DNA of 64,000 nt. Origin: Coptis chinensis (lineage: Eukaryota; Streptophyta; Magnoliopsida; Ranunculales; Ranunculaceae). The first letter of the stretch is position 1; every line of letters starts with the position of its first letter. The stretch lies in NCBI GenBank assembly GCA_015680905.1, contig CM027383.1, positions 82,989,001 to 83,053,000 on the forward strand, read 5' to 3'. The notes below the pieces were generated by a model, which did no database searches, was not told the origin of the DNA, and saw only the letters and a program-made list of their open reading frames with translations. Of the stretch, positions 54,501-64,000 are shown piece after piece. The position numbers were made by a program, and so were the translations under genes.

Positions 54501-55610
54501 TATGTAATAAAGCCTTAAACTACTGTTACTTCTTCATGGGAGGATGACAAATGGCCAAATACGACCAGCAGCGAAATTTACTTTCTTTTTCAATTTTTTT
54601 TAATCCTTCTTTAAAAGTATATAAATTTATCTTTGGATTTTATTTTGGCGATCCATTCCCTAAGATTTTATATAGTTACCAGCCAACCTGGACTCGGCTC
54701 TCATTATTCCTGCTAGATATTAAAACCGTAAGGATAGTTCCTAGACATGACTGCTGTACAGCCTGTATGGCACTATCTCTGCCTTTCAAGCCACGGGTTT
54801 TCGATTTTTGATGTAAGTATTTCGTTTTTATCTTTTTCATTTTGTTTCATCTTCAAAGGTGTCTGTGGAGTGTGGATCCTTGTACCCGAATAAACTTCTT
54901 TTAAAAACCTGGACTGGTATAAGCAACCTGCTATATCTAGTATTTCTTCTTTTGTGCGATGGGTCAAAGTGTATTTAGTGTAAAGTTTGTATTTTAGTTT
55001 TGTGTGATACAAGGAGAAGAGGAAGCTGTGAAAGGAACTTGTTTTTTTTTATACTTTCCCTTCTATCTTCTAGAAAAGATCAATGGATATCACAAACGAA
55101 TAATGGTTAACAAGAACGGAAATGTGTTCGAAGGAGGGTGTGTTTGATTGCACAACCCTGGCAACCCACGTTTTAGTAGAAAATTTACTGACGGTGAGCA
55201 ATGTGAGAACAGAGAAGCAAAGAAGTACGTAGTGGTTTTCTCGTACTTGCTTAACTTATGTTTTATCCCAAACAAAGTCAGATCTAAATCATTTGGATGG
55301 TCAGGGAATGGGCAAACTTTCATACTTGGAAATACATAAAAACTTATGCTAAGAAGTTTCTGTATTAACTGTTAAGTAGGAAATGATTTGGTGGCATTAG
55401 TTTGAGCTTTCTCGACTTTAATTGATATCCATTTGCTAGCAGATCCTCATATCTCAAGAGAGGGACATTCAGCGACTCATTGAGCTTGTGCGTGGTCTTC
55501 GCGAGCAGTTACAGCAATGTAGAGGCAGTAATGACACCAGAAAGGGTGTTGTAAAACAGTTAACTGAAAATGGAAATGGGCATGATAAGCAAAAGATTTT
55601 GGAAGACTGA
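51586..55610 (+). CDS. Small membrane/coiled-coil protein, two exons
   Basis: Exon 1 (51586-51744, 53 codons) and exon 2 (55443-55610, 55 codons plus stop) join in phase 0 across a GT-AG intron of 3.7 kb. The protein has 108 residues. MSRSLVLVLLLLILIVTSQF is a signal peptide or membrane anchor, followed by EWKEQTVNEFEATPSVSNKQ and EEAVKEK-type charged residues. Exon 2 reads ILISQERDIQRLIELVRGLR and EQLQQCRGSN, a heptad-like helix, and ends KILED. From memory this resembles a conserved small plant protein family of unknown function. No disabling change is visible, even though the intron has taken up a MITE and a LINE fragment. Confidence 0.72.
52119..52373. mobile_element. 255-bp MITE in the intron
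   Basis: The left end GAATTAAAGGCCTAGTTTTT, followed by GATGATCTCCCACCATG, is matched in reverse complement by the right end (CATGGTGGGGAGATCATATC and CAGCCCTTAATTC). The imperfect inverted repeats span about 55-60 bases. The target duplication is hard to define because the ends are AT-rich. Non-coding. Confidence 0.8.
52445..53960 (-). pseudogene. Second L1-type LINE fragment (RT end and zf-RVT)
   Basis: On the minus strand, in several frames, the blocks are NWDPVIERCEHKLASWRGVS, RVVLIKSSLSSLPVYFTLLF (end of RT), GTFTVRSWYSALLALPNQPH, SLVHPWSFIWNAKIPSQVSF and LCPLCYDSGESVPHTFILCP (zf-RVT), then the C-terminal ERNRKHFEDRSLDVAHLVQ. The 5' end is missing beyond about 53960 and frameshifts are frequent. 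It is a 5'-truncated insertion in the intron of the small membrane-protein gene, in antisense to it. Confidence 0.88.
53961..55442. other. Remaining intron sequence
   Basis: No gene or clear repeat was seen. Minus-strand ORFs of 60-79 codons lack motifs. The intron ends with a pyrimidine stretch and TTTGCTAGCAG. Confidence 0.4.
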
Positions 55611-55670
55611 TGGGGATCATTCAGCTGTGTTTATGTGGTAGGTATGTATCAATTGTGGGTCCTCTTACTA

Positions 55671-55862
55671 TCTAAGTTACATTGACACAGATACGTGTGT
55701 CTGTATCCTACACGGATATGAAGTGTTTGATATGGCGAAATATAAAAAATTGAGGTATATCACATATTGTATGTCTCTTAGGTCCATTACGCACGGTTTG
55801 ATACATTATCCGACCGCGAATTATTCTTAAAATATGACGTGTCCATGCAACATAGCTTATTA
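55671..55862. repeat. Dispersed repeat, copy 2 (partner at 10.9 kb)
   Basis: AAAATTGAGGTATATCACATA, TGTCTGTATCC and GACGTGTCCATGCAACATAG match, in order, the reverse complement of 10906-11057. The element is short and non-coding, in the 3' flank of the small membrane-protein gene. Confidence 0.65.
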
Positions 55863-57494
55863 TGGTACTTTTTTTTACATACTAATTAGCTTAACTTTAA
55901 GGTTGATGTTAGCCTTGCAAGTATAAAACATCCTAAACCGTCCAACGTGGGTTATCTTATATATAAATCTCTTGAGAAGGATGTTATGCAGAGATGGTGA
56001 CACTCTATGTATTCATTTATGCATGCATAGAATCTTAAAAAATGCTTTCCAGAAGAACCTTATGATTGGTGAGTTAAGTGGTAGGGCATAATGAGGAAGC
56101 GTTTGTCTCACATTACAAATACTGAGTGGGAACAGGATATATAGAGTAATAATCGTGTTCATCTTATTCAAGTAACAATTTGTGCTTTTCTACTAATAGA
56201 AAATCTTTCCTTTTAAATAATGACTGATCAAAATAATGATGACAGATTAATTTGTAGTGTAACATAAGCAAAACATAATTTGTTGTTACTAATATTGTAG
56301 AGATAGATATAGGTTTTCTAATGCTAAATAAATTATGTTTTTTCTTGCTAGGTTGATCTTTGTATCAAAGCAATTAGATAGATACTTTTTAGTGAAGTAC
56401 TTTCCATGAATCCATGGAATACGTTTATGAATTTATATTGCAGACATTGTCACCCTCTATTCGACTTTACGTGTTGTTTCTCGTTTTTGTATTTCCTTCC
56501 ATGTATCTTGATTTTCTTAATTTTCTGGTCAGCACTCAGCAGATCCAATGCTGTAGCCTTAGTAATCAATTATATATATAAAAAAAAAAATACATACTTA
56601 ATACTTGGTAAGAGTGGTATATCCAATTTTAGGAATGAGTGTTTGTATGTTAGGAGTGGCATACTTTGTAGGCGGATCCTATGATCTTCCTTACCAACCA
56701 CCCTAATGGAAAAGACAGTACTGATGGTATTCACAACTCCCCTAATTATGCTCTTAGTTATTCAGGACATCTTCAAACCTATTGTTTGTACATGTGGTGC
56801 GAGTGGAGTGGAGTCATGTAGAGACGGTTATCCTGAGCTGGATATAGTTTGTAGGAATGCAGAACTATTGCTGGTTACATTCTCATGTTTGTTTGGCTAA
56901 AGTTATGCTATTTTAGCTCTTTGTTTTATTTTTTTGATTGGTATTTGAGCTCTTTGTTTGTGGTGCATATAGTCAATGCCTAATTGGTACCTGGAGTTTG
57001 TGTTGACTTAAAAAAATTATTGTAGTTACAGGTATGTGGGATTCTCAGATTGCACTAGTCGTCAAGCTAGCATTCTTAAATCTTAAATGGATGGATATCT
57101 TCTGCAGTGACCACAAATTTATGTAGTAAACAAATGGTGTCTTTCATATCTTTTCAATTACTTGTAAATATAAGTTTGTGGTGCTGTAAAACGCTTGATA
57201 TTCTATGTTATGATCACCTTGTGATTTTAGTTTAGCTTGAAACATCAAGTCCGATTGAATATAAATCATCCTTGTTAGGCATATGATGGGGGTAGATTAT
57301 GCATGACCTCGGTCCTCTGATAGAACTATATATACAGTTAAGTTGAGCCTGTATCCCGTTTTGGCTAAACCACAGATAGAAATTGAGCATGAAACACAAA
57401 TTTATCTCAAAGCCTATGACTGCAATGGAAATTCAACTATAGTTGTAAGATTTATATTCATGTTGTGTTAAATTTGGTGACAGCAATATGCGAA
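55863..57494. other. Stretch without a named gene
   Basis: ORFs at 56406-56684 and 56706-56900 are not recognised. One frame at 56680-56820 reads PMIFLTNHPNGKDSTDGIHN and looks protein-like but has no known family. The stretch could hold untranslated or intronic parts of a neighbouring gene. Confidence 0.3.
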
Positions 57495-57509
57495 ATCAAT
57501 TTTACTGAA

Positions 57510-57630
57510 CTAGCAAAGTCAGTAAAACCTTTGGGTGATGATACCAGAGGTCTGGGGCTCGAATCCCGTCACCATCAAAGAGTTACTGATCTCATTTAAA
57601 ACATACTTACCAAAAAAAAAAAAAAAAAAA
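57510..57630 (+). mobile_element. tRNA-derived SINE
   Basis: ATCAATTTTACTGAA occurs at 57495-57509 and again at 57631-57645, a 15-base target duplication. Between them lie an A-box-like TAGCAAAGTCAG, a B-box-like GGCTCGAATCCC spaced as in a tRNA promoter, a short tail, and 19 A residues. About 120 bases in total. These are the marks of a tRNA-derived SINE mobilised by LINE machinery; L1-type LINEs are present nearby. Confidence 0.92.
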
Positions 57631-57684
57631 ATCAATTTTACTGAATTAGTGTGTGTGATCGCTTGCTTGTGCTTTTGGTTGTAC

Positions 57685-57880
57685 GCTCAGTTACTAGTTG
57701 ATGCAGAAACTATTGACACTGCAGCTAATAATCTGGTTAAAAAGCAGGTGTGGGCTCCTAGTTTCAAGAAACCAGAATATCCTTTTATTGACACTGCAGC
57801 TAATAATCTGGTTAAAAAGCAGGTGTGGGCTCTTAGTTTCAAGAAACCAGAATATCCTTTTGGTTACGGCACTGGTTGAG
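57685..57880 (+). other. Exon-like ORF with a 75-base tandem duplication
   Basis: The frame reads QLLVDAETIDTAANNLVKKQ and WAPSFKKPEYPF, then repeats IDTAANNLVKKQVWALSFKK and PEYPFGYGTG. The two 75-base (25-codon) units start at 57712 and 57787 and differ by one visible base (CCT/CTT). A CAG before and CAGGT inside could be splice sites. The family is unknown. The near-identity of the copies suggests a recent duplication. Confidence 0.5.
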
Positions 57881-58155
57881 TCTTTGGAATAATGATCCCA
57901 AAAGATGAAATGGACGGATTACGTCCATATCCACTGATGCAGACATGCAGTTCTATCTAAAGGTATGAAAACTGAGTTATTTTGATCAGTTGTACGGTTG
58001 TATTCTTCTTTCTTCTGTACGTGATCCAAGTTTATGAAGTACTCGAGTTTGATTCTTTGAACAGATACAGCTCAAGTTTTTCCTTCAGAGCACGGCATAG
58101 CATGCAAGTATGCTACCAAAACCAAATCCATTAAAACTGAGCAACTTGTAGTGCG

Positions 58156-58551
58156 TTGAGTTATCAGGTCCATTGGTCCCAACACTCGGTTCGAGTTGCT
58201 AATGTATCAGACCTGAACAAGACAGGTTCTGTGATCAACATATTGAATCTAGGTTCCTCTTTTCCTTCACCTTTTGCCGTAAAATATCCTTCATGTAAGA
58301 TTGCAAGTGTCCCAAGTTTTTTATATGTAGATTGGTTGGAATTTAATCCTTTATTTATACTTTTAACTGAAAAGCATAAAGGAGATGTGCACTATTCTTG
58401 GACCATATGATGAAGAATTACCCCTTTTAACAGAAAGTAGATGTTCTAGTGTGTTGGGTCACCGTCCTTTTCAATCTCTCACCGACCATATTCAGTCAAT
58501 GGCATCTATGTCGTTTCCTTGTGCTACAAAAGTATGTTTTTTTAGCAGTAC
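58156..58551 (+). other. Unidentified exon-like ORFs
   Basis: Two overlapping frames contain VHWSQHSVRVANVSDLNKTG, then DEELPLLTESRCSSVLGHRP and TDHIQSMASMSFPCATK, the last near a GT. They look like diverged exons, perhaps of the same gene as the 57.7-kb segment. I cannot name the protein. Confidence 0.35.
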
Positions 58552-58639
58552 GTTCTCTGGCCTTCTTATTTTAATGATTGCAATGCATCTGTTTTTCTTA
58601 CTTGGCAAATTAGAAAATGGAATGCCATCTTAAGACTTC

Positions 58640-59139
58640 AAATTTAACACACTTTGAATTTTTTTTTAGGGATATGATCATATGACCATCTCAAAAAAAA
58701 TCAGCTTATTCCAAAATGTCGGTTAAAAGTTTGATTGCATGAAGCCACCCCTAGATCGCTTGCAAACGCATTGTAAAATCTCCTTGTTTACCATGGTTGC
58801 AATTCGTAGGATAAGTAAAATTAGACGTGGCTTCAAAGCTTTGTCGTGAATCATAGGGGGCTCCACCGAATATTGATTGTCAAAACTTATCGTACATGAG
58901 TTATTGATAATTAGGTCCCCGAGAACCTGGTTTATGTCCACAGAAATCAGAATTTAGCTAGTTACTGGCCATGCCTGGATCACCTGAAATTAGCTCCATA
59001 TAAAAAGGTGATTCTACCGGGCACTCGTCAAATTAGATTGGGCAACCCTTTCAAAAAAAATAAATTTTATAAGTTTGTCATATTACAAATTTGCCATTAA
59101 AGCCCAAGCCCAGCAATCAATTCAATCGGTCTCGCCAAA
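58640..59139. other. Spacer without recognised gene
   Basis: A minus-strand 72-codon ORF (58941-58723) has no known motif. Confidence 0.35.
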
Positions 59140-59400
59140 ATGAAACTCTCGGGCCGTTTGGATGTGCACTCAAACGATCCCGTCATGTTGTTTGAGTATA
59201 CACTCAAACGGCTTGACCACATCGTTTGAGTGTGCATGAAAACGACTCCACCACATCGTTTCAAAGTACACGCACACAGTCTGAGCCTATCGTTTAAAAC
59301 TTGGCTCTCTGGAATTCCATGAATCGGTCTGAGCATGTTGTTTGAGTGGGTCACATCGTTTGAGTATGTATTTAAACGGTTTGTACATATCGTTTGGGGC
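59140..59400. repeat. Loosely repeated TCGTTTGAG words
   Basis: The words CATCGTTTGAG or TGTTGTTTGAG, and variants such as CATCGTTTCAAA, recur at roughly 59189, 59224, 59258, 59289, 59337, 59356 and 59388, mixed with AAACG(A/G)(C/T)T. The spacing is about 20-50 bases, so it is a degenerate minisatellite. It accounts for the 85-codon minus-strand ORF here. Confidence 0.65.
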
Positions 59401-59552
59401 TTCTATGGACCGATGTGGTGAAGTCATTTGGACTAAAATAATTGAGAAGTTATAAAAACCAAGGAAATTCCTGATTAACCAATGATTAGCCCGATTAACA
59501 AATAAAAATTGATTACATAAACACCAATTACACTTTTCTTATACATATATAA

Positions 59553-60257
59553 GGCTCTGTTTGCCAGTGTGAATAGAGAGTCCTTATTCAGGAATTGGTG
59601 ATGTGGCAGTCATGTTTATCTTGTATAGGTGTTTGGTCAGTCTAAATCATGGATACTTTAGTAAGCCTCTTGAATTGCGGGAACACAAAAGTGTGGATAA
59701 GCAAATCCAAAGGAAAAACCCAGATTCGCTAAAACATGTTTTCTATCTATGAGAGAGAAAAAAATAATAAGAAGAAAAACACGTCTCTCCTTCTCCCCCT
59801 TCTTCTCACTATCTCTTTACGGGAATTTTAGTAATAGAACCATAAATCTTATGTATTTCCTCTTTCTCCGTCTTATTTATTTCTTTTCATTAAATTTTTT
59901 TTTTCTTTTATTTTTTTTCTCTAAAAAATAGTGTTTAAATCTTCACATTATTCATCAAATTATGATTTTTCTTTTTTTGGGGATGTTTTTTTGTATAAAT
60001 CAATTAGGTGTTTATGCATTCAATATTTAATTAGAGTTTTATTCATTTTATTTGTTTTTAAGTTTTTATTTGCAAATTTTGTTTATTGAGGGTTTTTATG
60101 GTATCAAAAAGGAGTATATAGGTGTGAATGTCAACCAAACAAGAGCTAAGTAAAACATGTGGATGGGATAAGAAGCAGGACGACAAATAGTTCTTCTCAT
60201 GACTTATATCACCTAATCATAGTTAAGTAATACAATATCTCTTGACCAAACAGAGCC
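59553..60257. mobile_element. 705-bp Harbinger/Tourist-type element
   Basis: GGCTCTGTTTG at the left and CAAACAGAGCC at the right are inverted ends, flanked by TAA on both sides (59550-59552 and 60258-60260). The TAA duplication and the GGCTCTGTTTG-type end fit PIF/Harbinger MITEs. The interior is AT-rich with long T runs and no transposase. The flanks also share CACTTTTCTTATA at 59531 and 60273. Confidence 0.83.
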
Positions 60258-60534
60258 TAAACACACGAGAACACTTTTCTTATAATACAAATCATTAATC
60301 GATCGTAATTGTACAATAATTTATTTAAACAATTATCTGCAAAATTGAATTAGTAATGATTAATTATCAACACATCCCAATTGAATTAGGAAAATTGAAA
60401 TCCGATTTAAAAAATTGGGTTAAGAAAAACACAATTAGTTACTCCAATACAATTACATGCACTCTGCAATATTTATTTGTTATGACATAGTATCTATATA
60501 ACCAAGTTAAAACATGTAATCAAGCATGCCAAAA

Positions 60535-60955
60535 TCTAAAATAATAATTTGTTTTATATCTAAACTTGTTATTTATTTTTATTTTTTCCAATTGTGAATC
60601 ATAAACTAGTTTGGGGTTTGGAGTTTGGGGTTCAGGGTTTACAAATTTCGTACCAACATATTTCACTTAATTACGAAATAATATTTTGTTTTATATCTAA
60701 ACTTGTTATTTTTTAATTTTATTTTTCAAATTGTGAATCATAAACTAGTTTGGGGGTTTGGGGTTTGGGGTTTAGGGTTTACAAATATCATACCGACATA
60801 TATATATATATATATTTTTTAATTTCAAACATATTTCACTAAATTATCCAAATCTAAAATAATAATTTGTTTTATATCTAAACTTGTTATTTTCTATTTT
60901 TTTTTTCAATTGTAAATAATAAAATAGTTTGGGGTTTAGGGTTTACAAACATATT
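60535..60955. repeat. Three imperfect repeats with telomere-like tracts
   Basis: Copies begin AATAATTTGTTTTATATCTA or a close variant (about 60540, 60685 and 60862), followed by AACTTGTTATTT, CAATTGTGAATCATAAA, CTAGTTTGGGGTTTGG and GGGTTTACAAA. The G-rich part resembles degenerate plant telomere repeats (TTTAGGG). Confidence 0.85.
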
Positions 60956-61142
60956 TCACTCAATAATTTGAAATATATCAAAATTTCAAATTCCTCTATA
61001 TAGAATACTCAAGTTTCTCATTTACTCCTCCTTACTCTTTTTTTTCATCAAAATCCTTACTCCGGCGATCCTTACATAGAATACTCAAGTTTCTCTACAT
61101 ACTCAAGTTTATCTACATATTAGAATACTCAAGTTTCTCTAA
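60956..61142. other. Leader region of the MULE gene
   Basis: ATACTCAAGTTTCTC recurs three times (61006, 61080 and 61123) with a shorter variant between, just before the ATG. It may be part of the element's 5' end, but no terminal inverted repeat partner was found in the window. Confidence 0.45.
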
Positions 61143-61435
61143 ATGGAACATAAAGATGAAGAAGAAGCATTTGAGGTAATGTTTGAGGTGCAACAACAAA
61201 TTAGAGAAGGAGAAAATAGAAGATATGTTGAAAGTGAAGAAGTGGAACAATATGTTGAAGGTGAAGGTGAAAAATTTGAAGATGCGACTAGTCGAGTAAA
61301 TGAGATGCCGAGAAATCGTCGACGACAAAGTGCAAACCTAAATAATGAGGTAACACTTGATTAGAATGAATACAAAACACATGATTGATTGAATGAATGC
61401 AAAACACTTGAATGAATGCAAAACCCTAGGCTAAA

Positions 61436-61561
61436 CGACATGGCTGGGTCGTTTGGGGACATTATGGAACGACATGGCTGGGTCGTTTGGAGACACTATA
61501 GAACAACATGGCTGGGTCATTTGGACCCTATATGGAACTGCATGGCTGGGTCGTTTGGACT
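61436..61561. repeat. 34-base minisatellite in MULE intron 1
   Basis: ACGACATGGCTGGGTCGTTT begins four units at 61436, 61470, 61504 and 61538 with small changes; the period is 34. It lies wholly inside the first intron. Confidence 0.9.
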
Positions 61562-63737
61562 AAATTTAGTTAGAAGTTCATTTTTTTGTGACTTTGAAAT
61601 CCCTCATTACCTAAATGCAAATTGTTTGAGACTCTTGTTTTATTTTTCTATATGCAGGATTCTTTGCCGCTATCCGGGAACCGATCCTCTGTAAACTTGA
61701 ATGACGTAGATTGTCAACCAATTTTAAGTGATGCAACAGAAATTTTTACTACGGAAGAGGTATGATTGTGTAGGCATTGATTTCATATATATATTTTTTT
61801 AATTTTCTAAATGTAATTTTATTAGTGTATTAATAATAGTTGTTGTTTTTTTATGTGTTTAGGTCTTTCATACACGTAGCGAGGCAATCGGTTGGGCAAC
61901 TGCTAAAGGAAAACAAGTTAATGTTGTTATGGTCATTGAAAAGTCGGAGTGTACCAAGGGAAACCGAGTAGCAAGATTGAATTTGGCTTGCGAGTGCTCG
62001 GGTGTGTATCAGTCACACAAGAAGGAAGGCGAAGGGAGGGCTAATAAGAGAAGGTCGGGAACCAATAAATCGGGATGTTCATTTAAGTTAAAGGTGTTTT
62101 CATTAATCGACACTTTGCCGATAGTTGGAAAATAGAAGTTAGAAATGGTATTCACAACCATGTATTGGCGAAGACCCTTGAAGGACATGCATTTGCTACT
62201 CGTCTGACCGTTCCAGAGTTTGAGTACTTGTCAGAGATGAGTAAGTGTGGAATAAAGCCTAAACAAATTTTGGATTCCATCAAGAATAGGTATTATGAAA
62301 ACATATCTAGTATATCCCAAGTCTACATTACAAGGCAGAAGGTGAGGAAATTGGATATGAATGACCTCACACAATTGTAGAGATTGTGTGAGTTGTTAGC
62401 AAAATAACATTATTTTGAGGAGTTGAGACAGGATGAGAATACCGAGGAGATAACGGGGTTGTTATGGGCCCATCCAGAAGGTGTTAAGTTGGCTCGGATT
62501 TTTCCAACAGTTTTCATGTTAGATGCTACCTACAAAACTAACAGGTATCGATGGCCTTTCGTACAGTTTGTTGGGGTGAGTTAAACGTGGAAGTCTTTTA
62601 CCGTGTGTCAGGTGTTGTTTCAGTCTGAAACAACAGTCAACTATGAGTGGGCCCTACGTCATTTTAGTGGCTTGCTTTGTGACATAAGCCCATCCGTGAT
62701 CGTGTCTGACAGGGACTTGGCCCTGATGAGTGCCGCTGACAAAGTTTTCCCTAACACACACAAGCATCTATGTAGATGGCATATCGCTACGTGCGTCCTT
62801 TCAAAATGTTACAATATTTTTCCAACTACAGAACTTGTAGAGAAGGCCCAGTTCTTGTGGAACACTGTAGTCAAATCGAAGACAGAGGTTAATTTCTAGC
62901 GTAGATGGGATGCTTTGGAAAAATATTACAGGGTTGAGTACTCCAATTTTGTTAGTTATTTGCGAGAGACTTGGTTTCCTCACAGGGATTGATTCGTATG
63001 TTGTTGGACTGACCAACACATTCACTTTGGGAGTACAACGACCAATAGAGTTGAAGGGTCTCATGCTCAGGTGAAGCGTGTACTACGGAATGCAAACTGT
63101 CATGATTTTTTGAGTATGTTTAGTTTAATCCACCCGATTCTAGAGATCCAGATGTCCAAGATTAGAGCTACCTTCGAGAGAAGTATGATTGTAACTCAGC
63201 ACCATCACTGGATTCCTTTGTTTCGTGAACTCAGAGGCCTTGTCTCATGCAAGTGTTTGGACTTGCTATTTGAAGAAATAGATACCCGCGTAAAGCGTGT
63301 TAAAGATGGAGAGATCAGGTGTTGATGCTATTTGCGCACGAGCCATGGACTGCCATGTGCTCATGAATTAATTGAGTTTGAAGAGCAAGAGCGGTCCATC
63401 CCTTTGACTGCTATCGACCCCTTTTGGAAAACATTGTCTGTTTCTCCCAATGTGTCAGTGGGTGTTGGTCCTAATGTTACACCTTCGATGGACTTGTTTA
63501 TGAATAGGTTTGCATTAGTTTCTGAAAATGAGCAGAGGGTTACGATTAGGAAGCTTATGGAGATTGTTGTACCAGAAAGTACATGGCTAGTACCGCCTCA
63601 TGAGGAAGCAAAAACCAAAGGTCGGTCGAAAGGTAGCTGCAGCAGAAAGCTTCCAACTGGAGATGAGAACTCTTCAAAGCAAGATCCATCTCATTTTGAA
63701 CATTCTCAACGTGACTATGAAGAGTGGGTCTCATCAC

Positions 63738-63945
63738 AACCAAACACTACGCCCACCAAAAACACTCACACCACACCAAGAAAGAAGCCTTCTCCAAAAA
63801 TACCAACCCAAAACACCCACACCACACCAACAAATAAGCCTTCTCCAAAAACACCAAAAACAACTACACCAAGAAATAAGCCTTCTAAAAAAACACCAAA
63901 AACAACCACACCAAGAAATAAGCCTTCTCCAAAACAGCCACACCA
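63738..63945 (+). repeat. Pro/Thr/Lys-rich repeat region of the MULE tail
   Basis: Units of about 45 bases encode variants of TTPRNKPSPKTPK, five times in a row before the stop. The repeat also creates Trp/Cys-rich minus-strand ORFs that are by-products. Confidence 0.85.
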
Positions 63946-64000
63946 CAAAATGTGAGAAATGGGTTAGACTTTGGAAAGACGAGGGGTCCTAAGGATTATG

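Larger units (their letters stand above)
61143..63955 (+). pseudogene. MULE (Mutator-like) transposase, decayed
   Basis: Exon 1 (61143-61349), exon 2 (61658-61759) and exon 3 (from 61863) join in phase with GT-AG introns. Blocks: an acidic N-terminus; FHTRSEAIGWATAKGKQVNV and KKEGEGRANKRRSG (FAR1/WRKY-GCM1-like DNA-binding region with CECSG and GCSF); VFMLDATYKTNRY (first catalytic Asp); VIVSDRDLALMSA (second Asp); HLCRWHIATCVLSK; STTTNRVEGSHAQVK (Glu region); a SWIM zinc finger CYLRTSHGLPCAHEL; and a Thr/Pro/Lys-rich tail. A frameshift near 62098 and in-frame stops near 62378, 62405, 62582, 62897, 62988 and 63322 disable it. It would have cut and pasted Mutator elements. Confidence 0.94.

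Noticed and set aside
57510..57590. A genuine tRNA gene
   Set aside because: A- and B-box-like words are present, but no cloverleaf can be formed, and a poly-A tail with target duplications shows a SINE.
63734..63948. Trp/Cys-rich minus-strand ORFs opposite the MULE tail
   Set aside because: They are the complement of the Thr/Pro/Lys codon repeat; no independent evidence.

Overview
This window is nuclear DNA of a flowering plant, most likely a eudicot. The evidence is a cytosolic ribosomal protein eS17 gene with a telo-box/site II promoter, plant-only families (WOX13-type homeobox, Dicer-like, phytochrome, class III chitinase, golgin candidate 5), and plant lineages of Helitrons, Copia, L1-type LINEs and MULEs. 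No species name can be supported. Most of the 64 kb is transposable-element sequence; few genes look intact.

Layout. 1-4.2 kb: a 1.09-kb sequence repeated three times in tandem. 5.5-13.2 kb: a decayed Helitron Rep/helicase gene (minus strand) whose 2.8-kb intron holds captured pieces of a receptor kinase and a subtilase. Just upstream (13.3-13.9 kb, same strand) is a compact three-exon WOX13-like homeobox ORF that is open throughout. 14.2-20.7 kb: a class III chitinase pseudogene split by a complete but decayed Copia element (14601-20196, TSD ATAAT). 21-22.4 kb: fragments of an uncharacterised membrane-protein family and of a Dicer-like gene. 24.1-30.8 kb: a relic of the same Helitron intron, fragments of golgin candidate 5, phytochrome, an F-box gene and the SRP receptor alpha subunit, a minisatellite with higher-order structure, and four copies of a 77-bp motif that may mark Helitron termini. 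31.0-31.4 kb: the intact eS17 gene. 32.5-36.1 kb: a 3.66-kb non-coding element with 8-bp flanking repeats. 36.5-36.9 kb: a Mutator-type MITE. 37.7-38.1 kb: a 138-residue ORF with its own TATA box.

38.4-51.1 kb is best read as one L1-type LINE that inserted with a 5' inversion (twin priming): the 3' part lies on the minus strand, the 5' part on the plus strand, and a 13-bp target duplication bounds both. Inside its endonuclease sits a 6.4-kb gag-only LTR element (TSD TAGGT), which itself contains a 1.3-kb solo-LTR-like insertion (TSD CATAC). 51.6-55.6 kb: a two-exon gene for a 108-residue membrane/coiled-coil protein, with LINE and MITE insertions in its 3.7-kb intron. 57-64 kb: a tRNA-derived SINE, unidentified exon-like ORFs, a Harbinger-type MITE, telomere-like repeats, and a MULE transposase pseudogene with several in-frame stops.

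The genes do not form an operon or pathway. The story is layered insertion and gene-fragment capture around three or four candidate functional genes: eS17, the WOX13-like ORF, the 108-residue membrane protein, and perhaps the 138-residue acidic protein.
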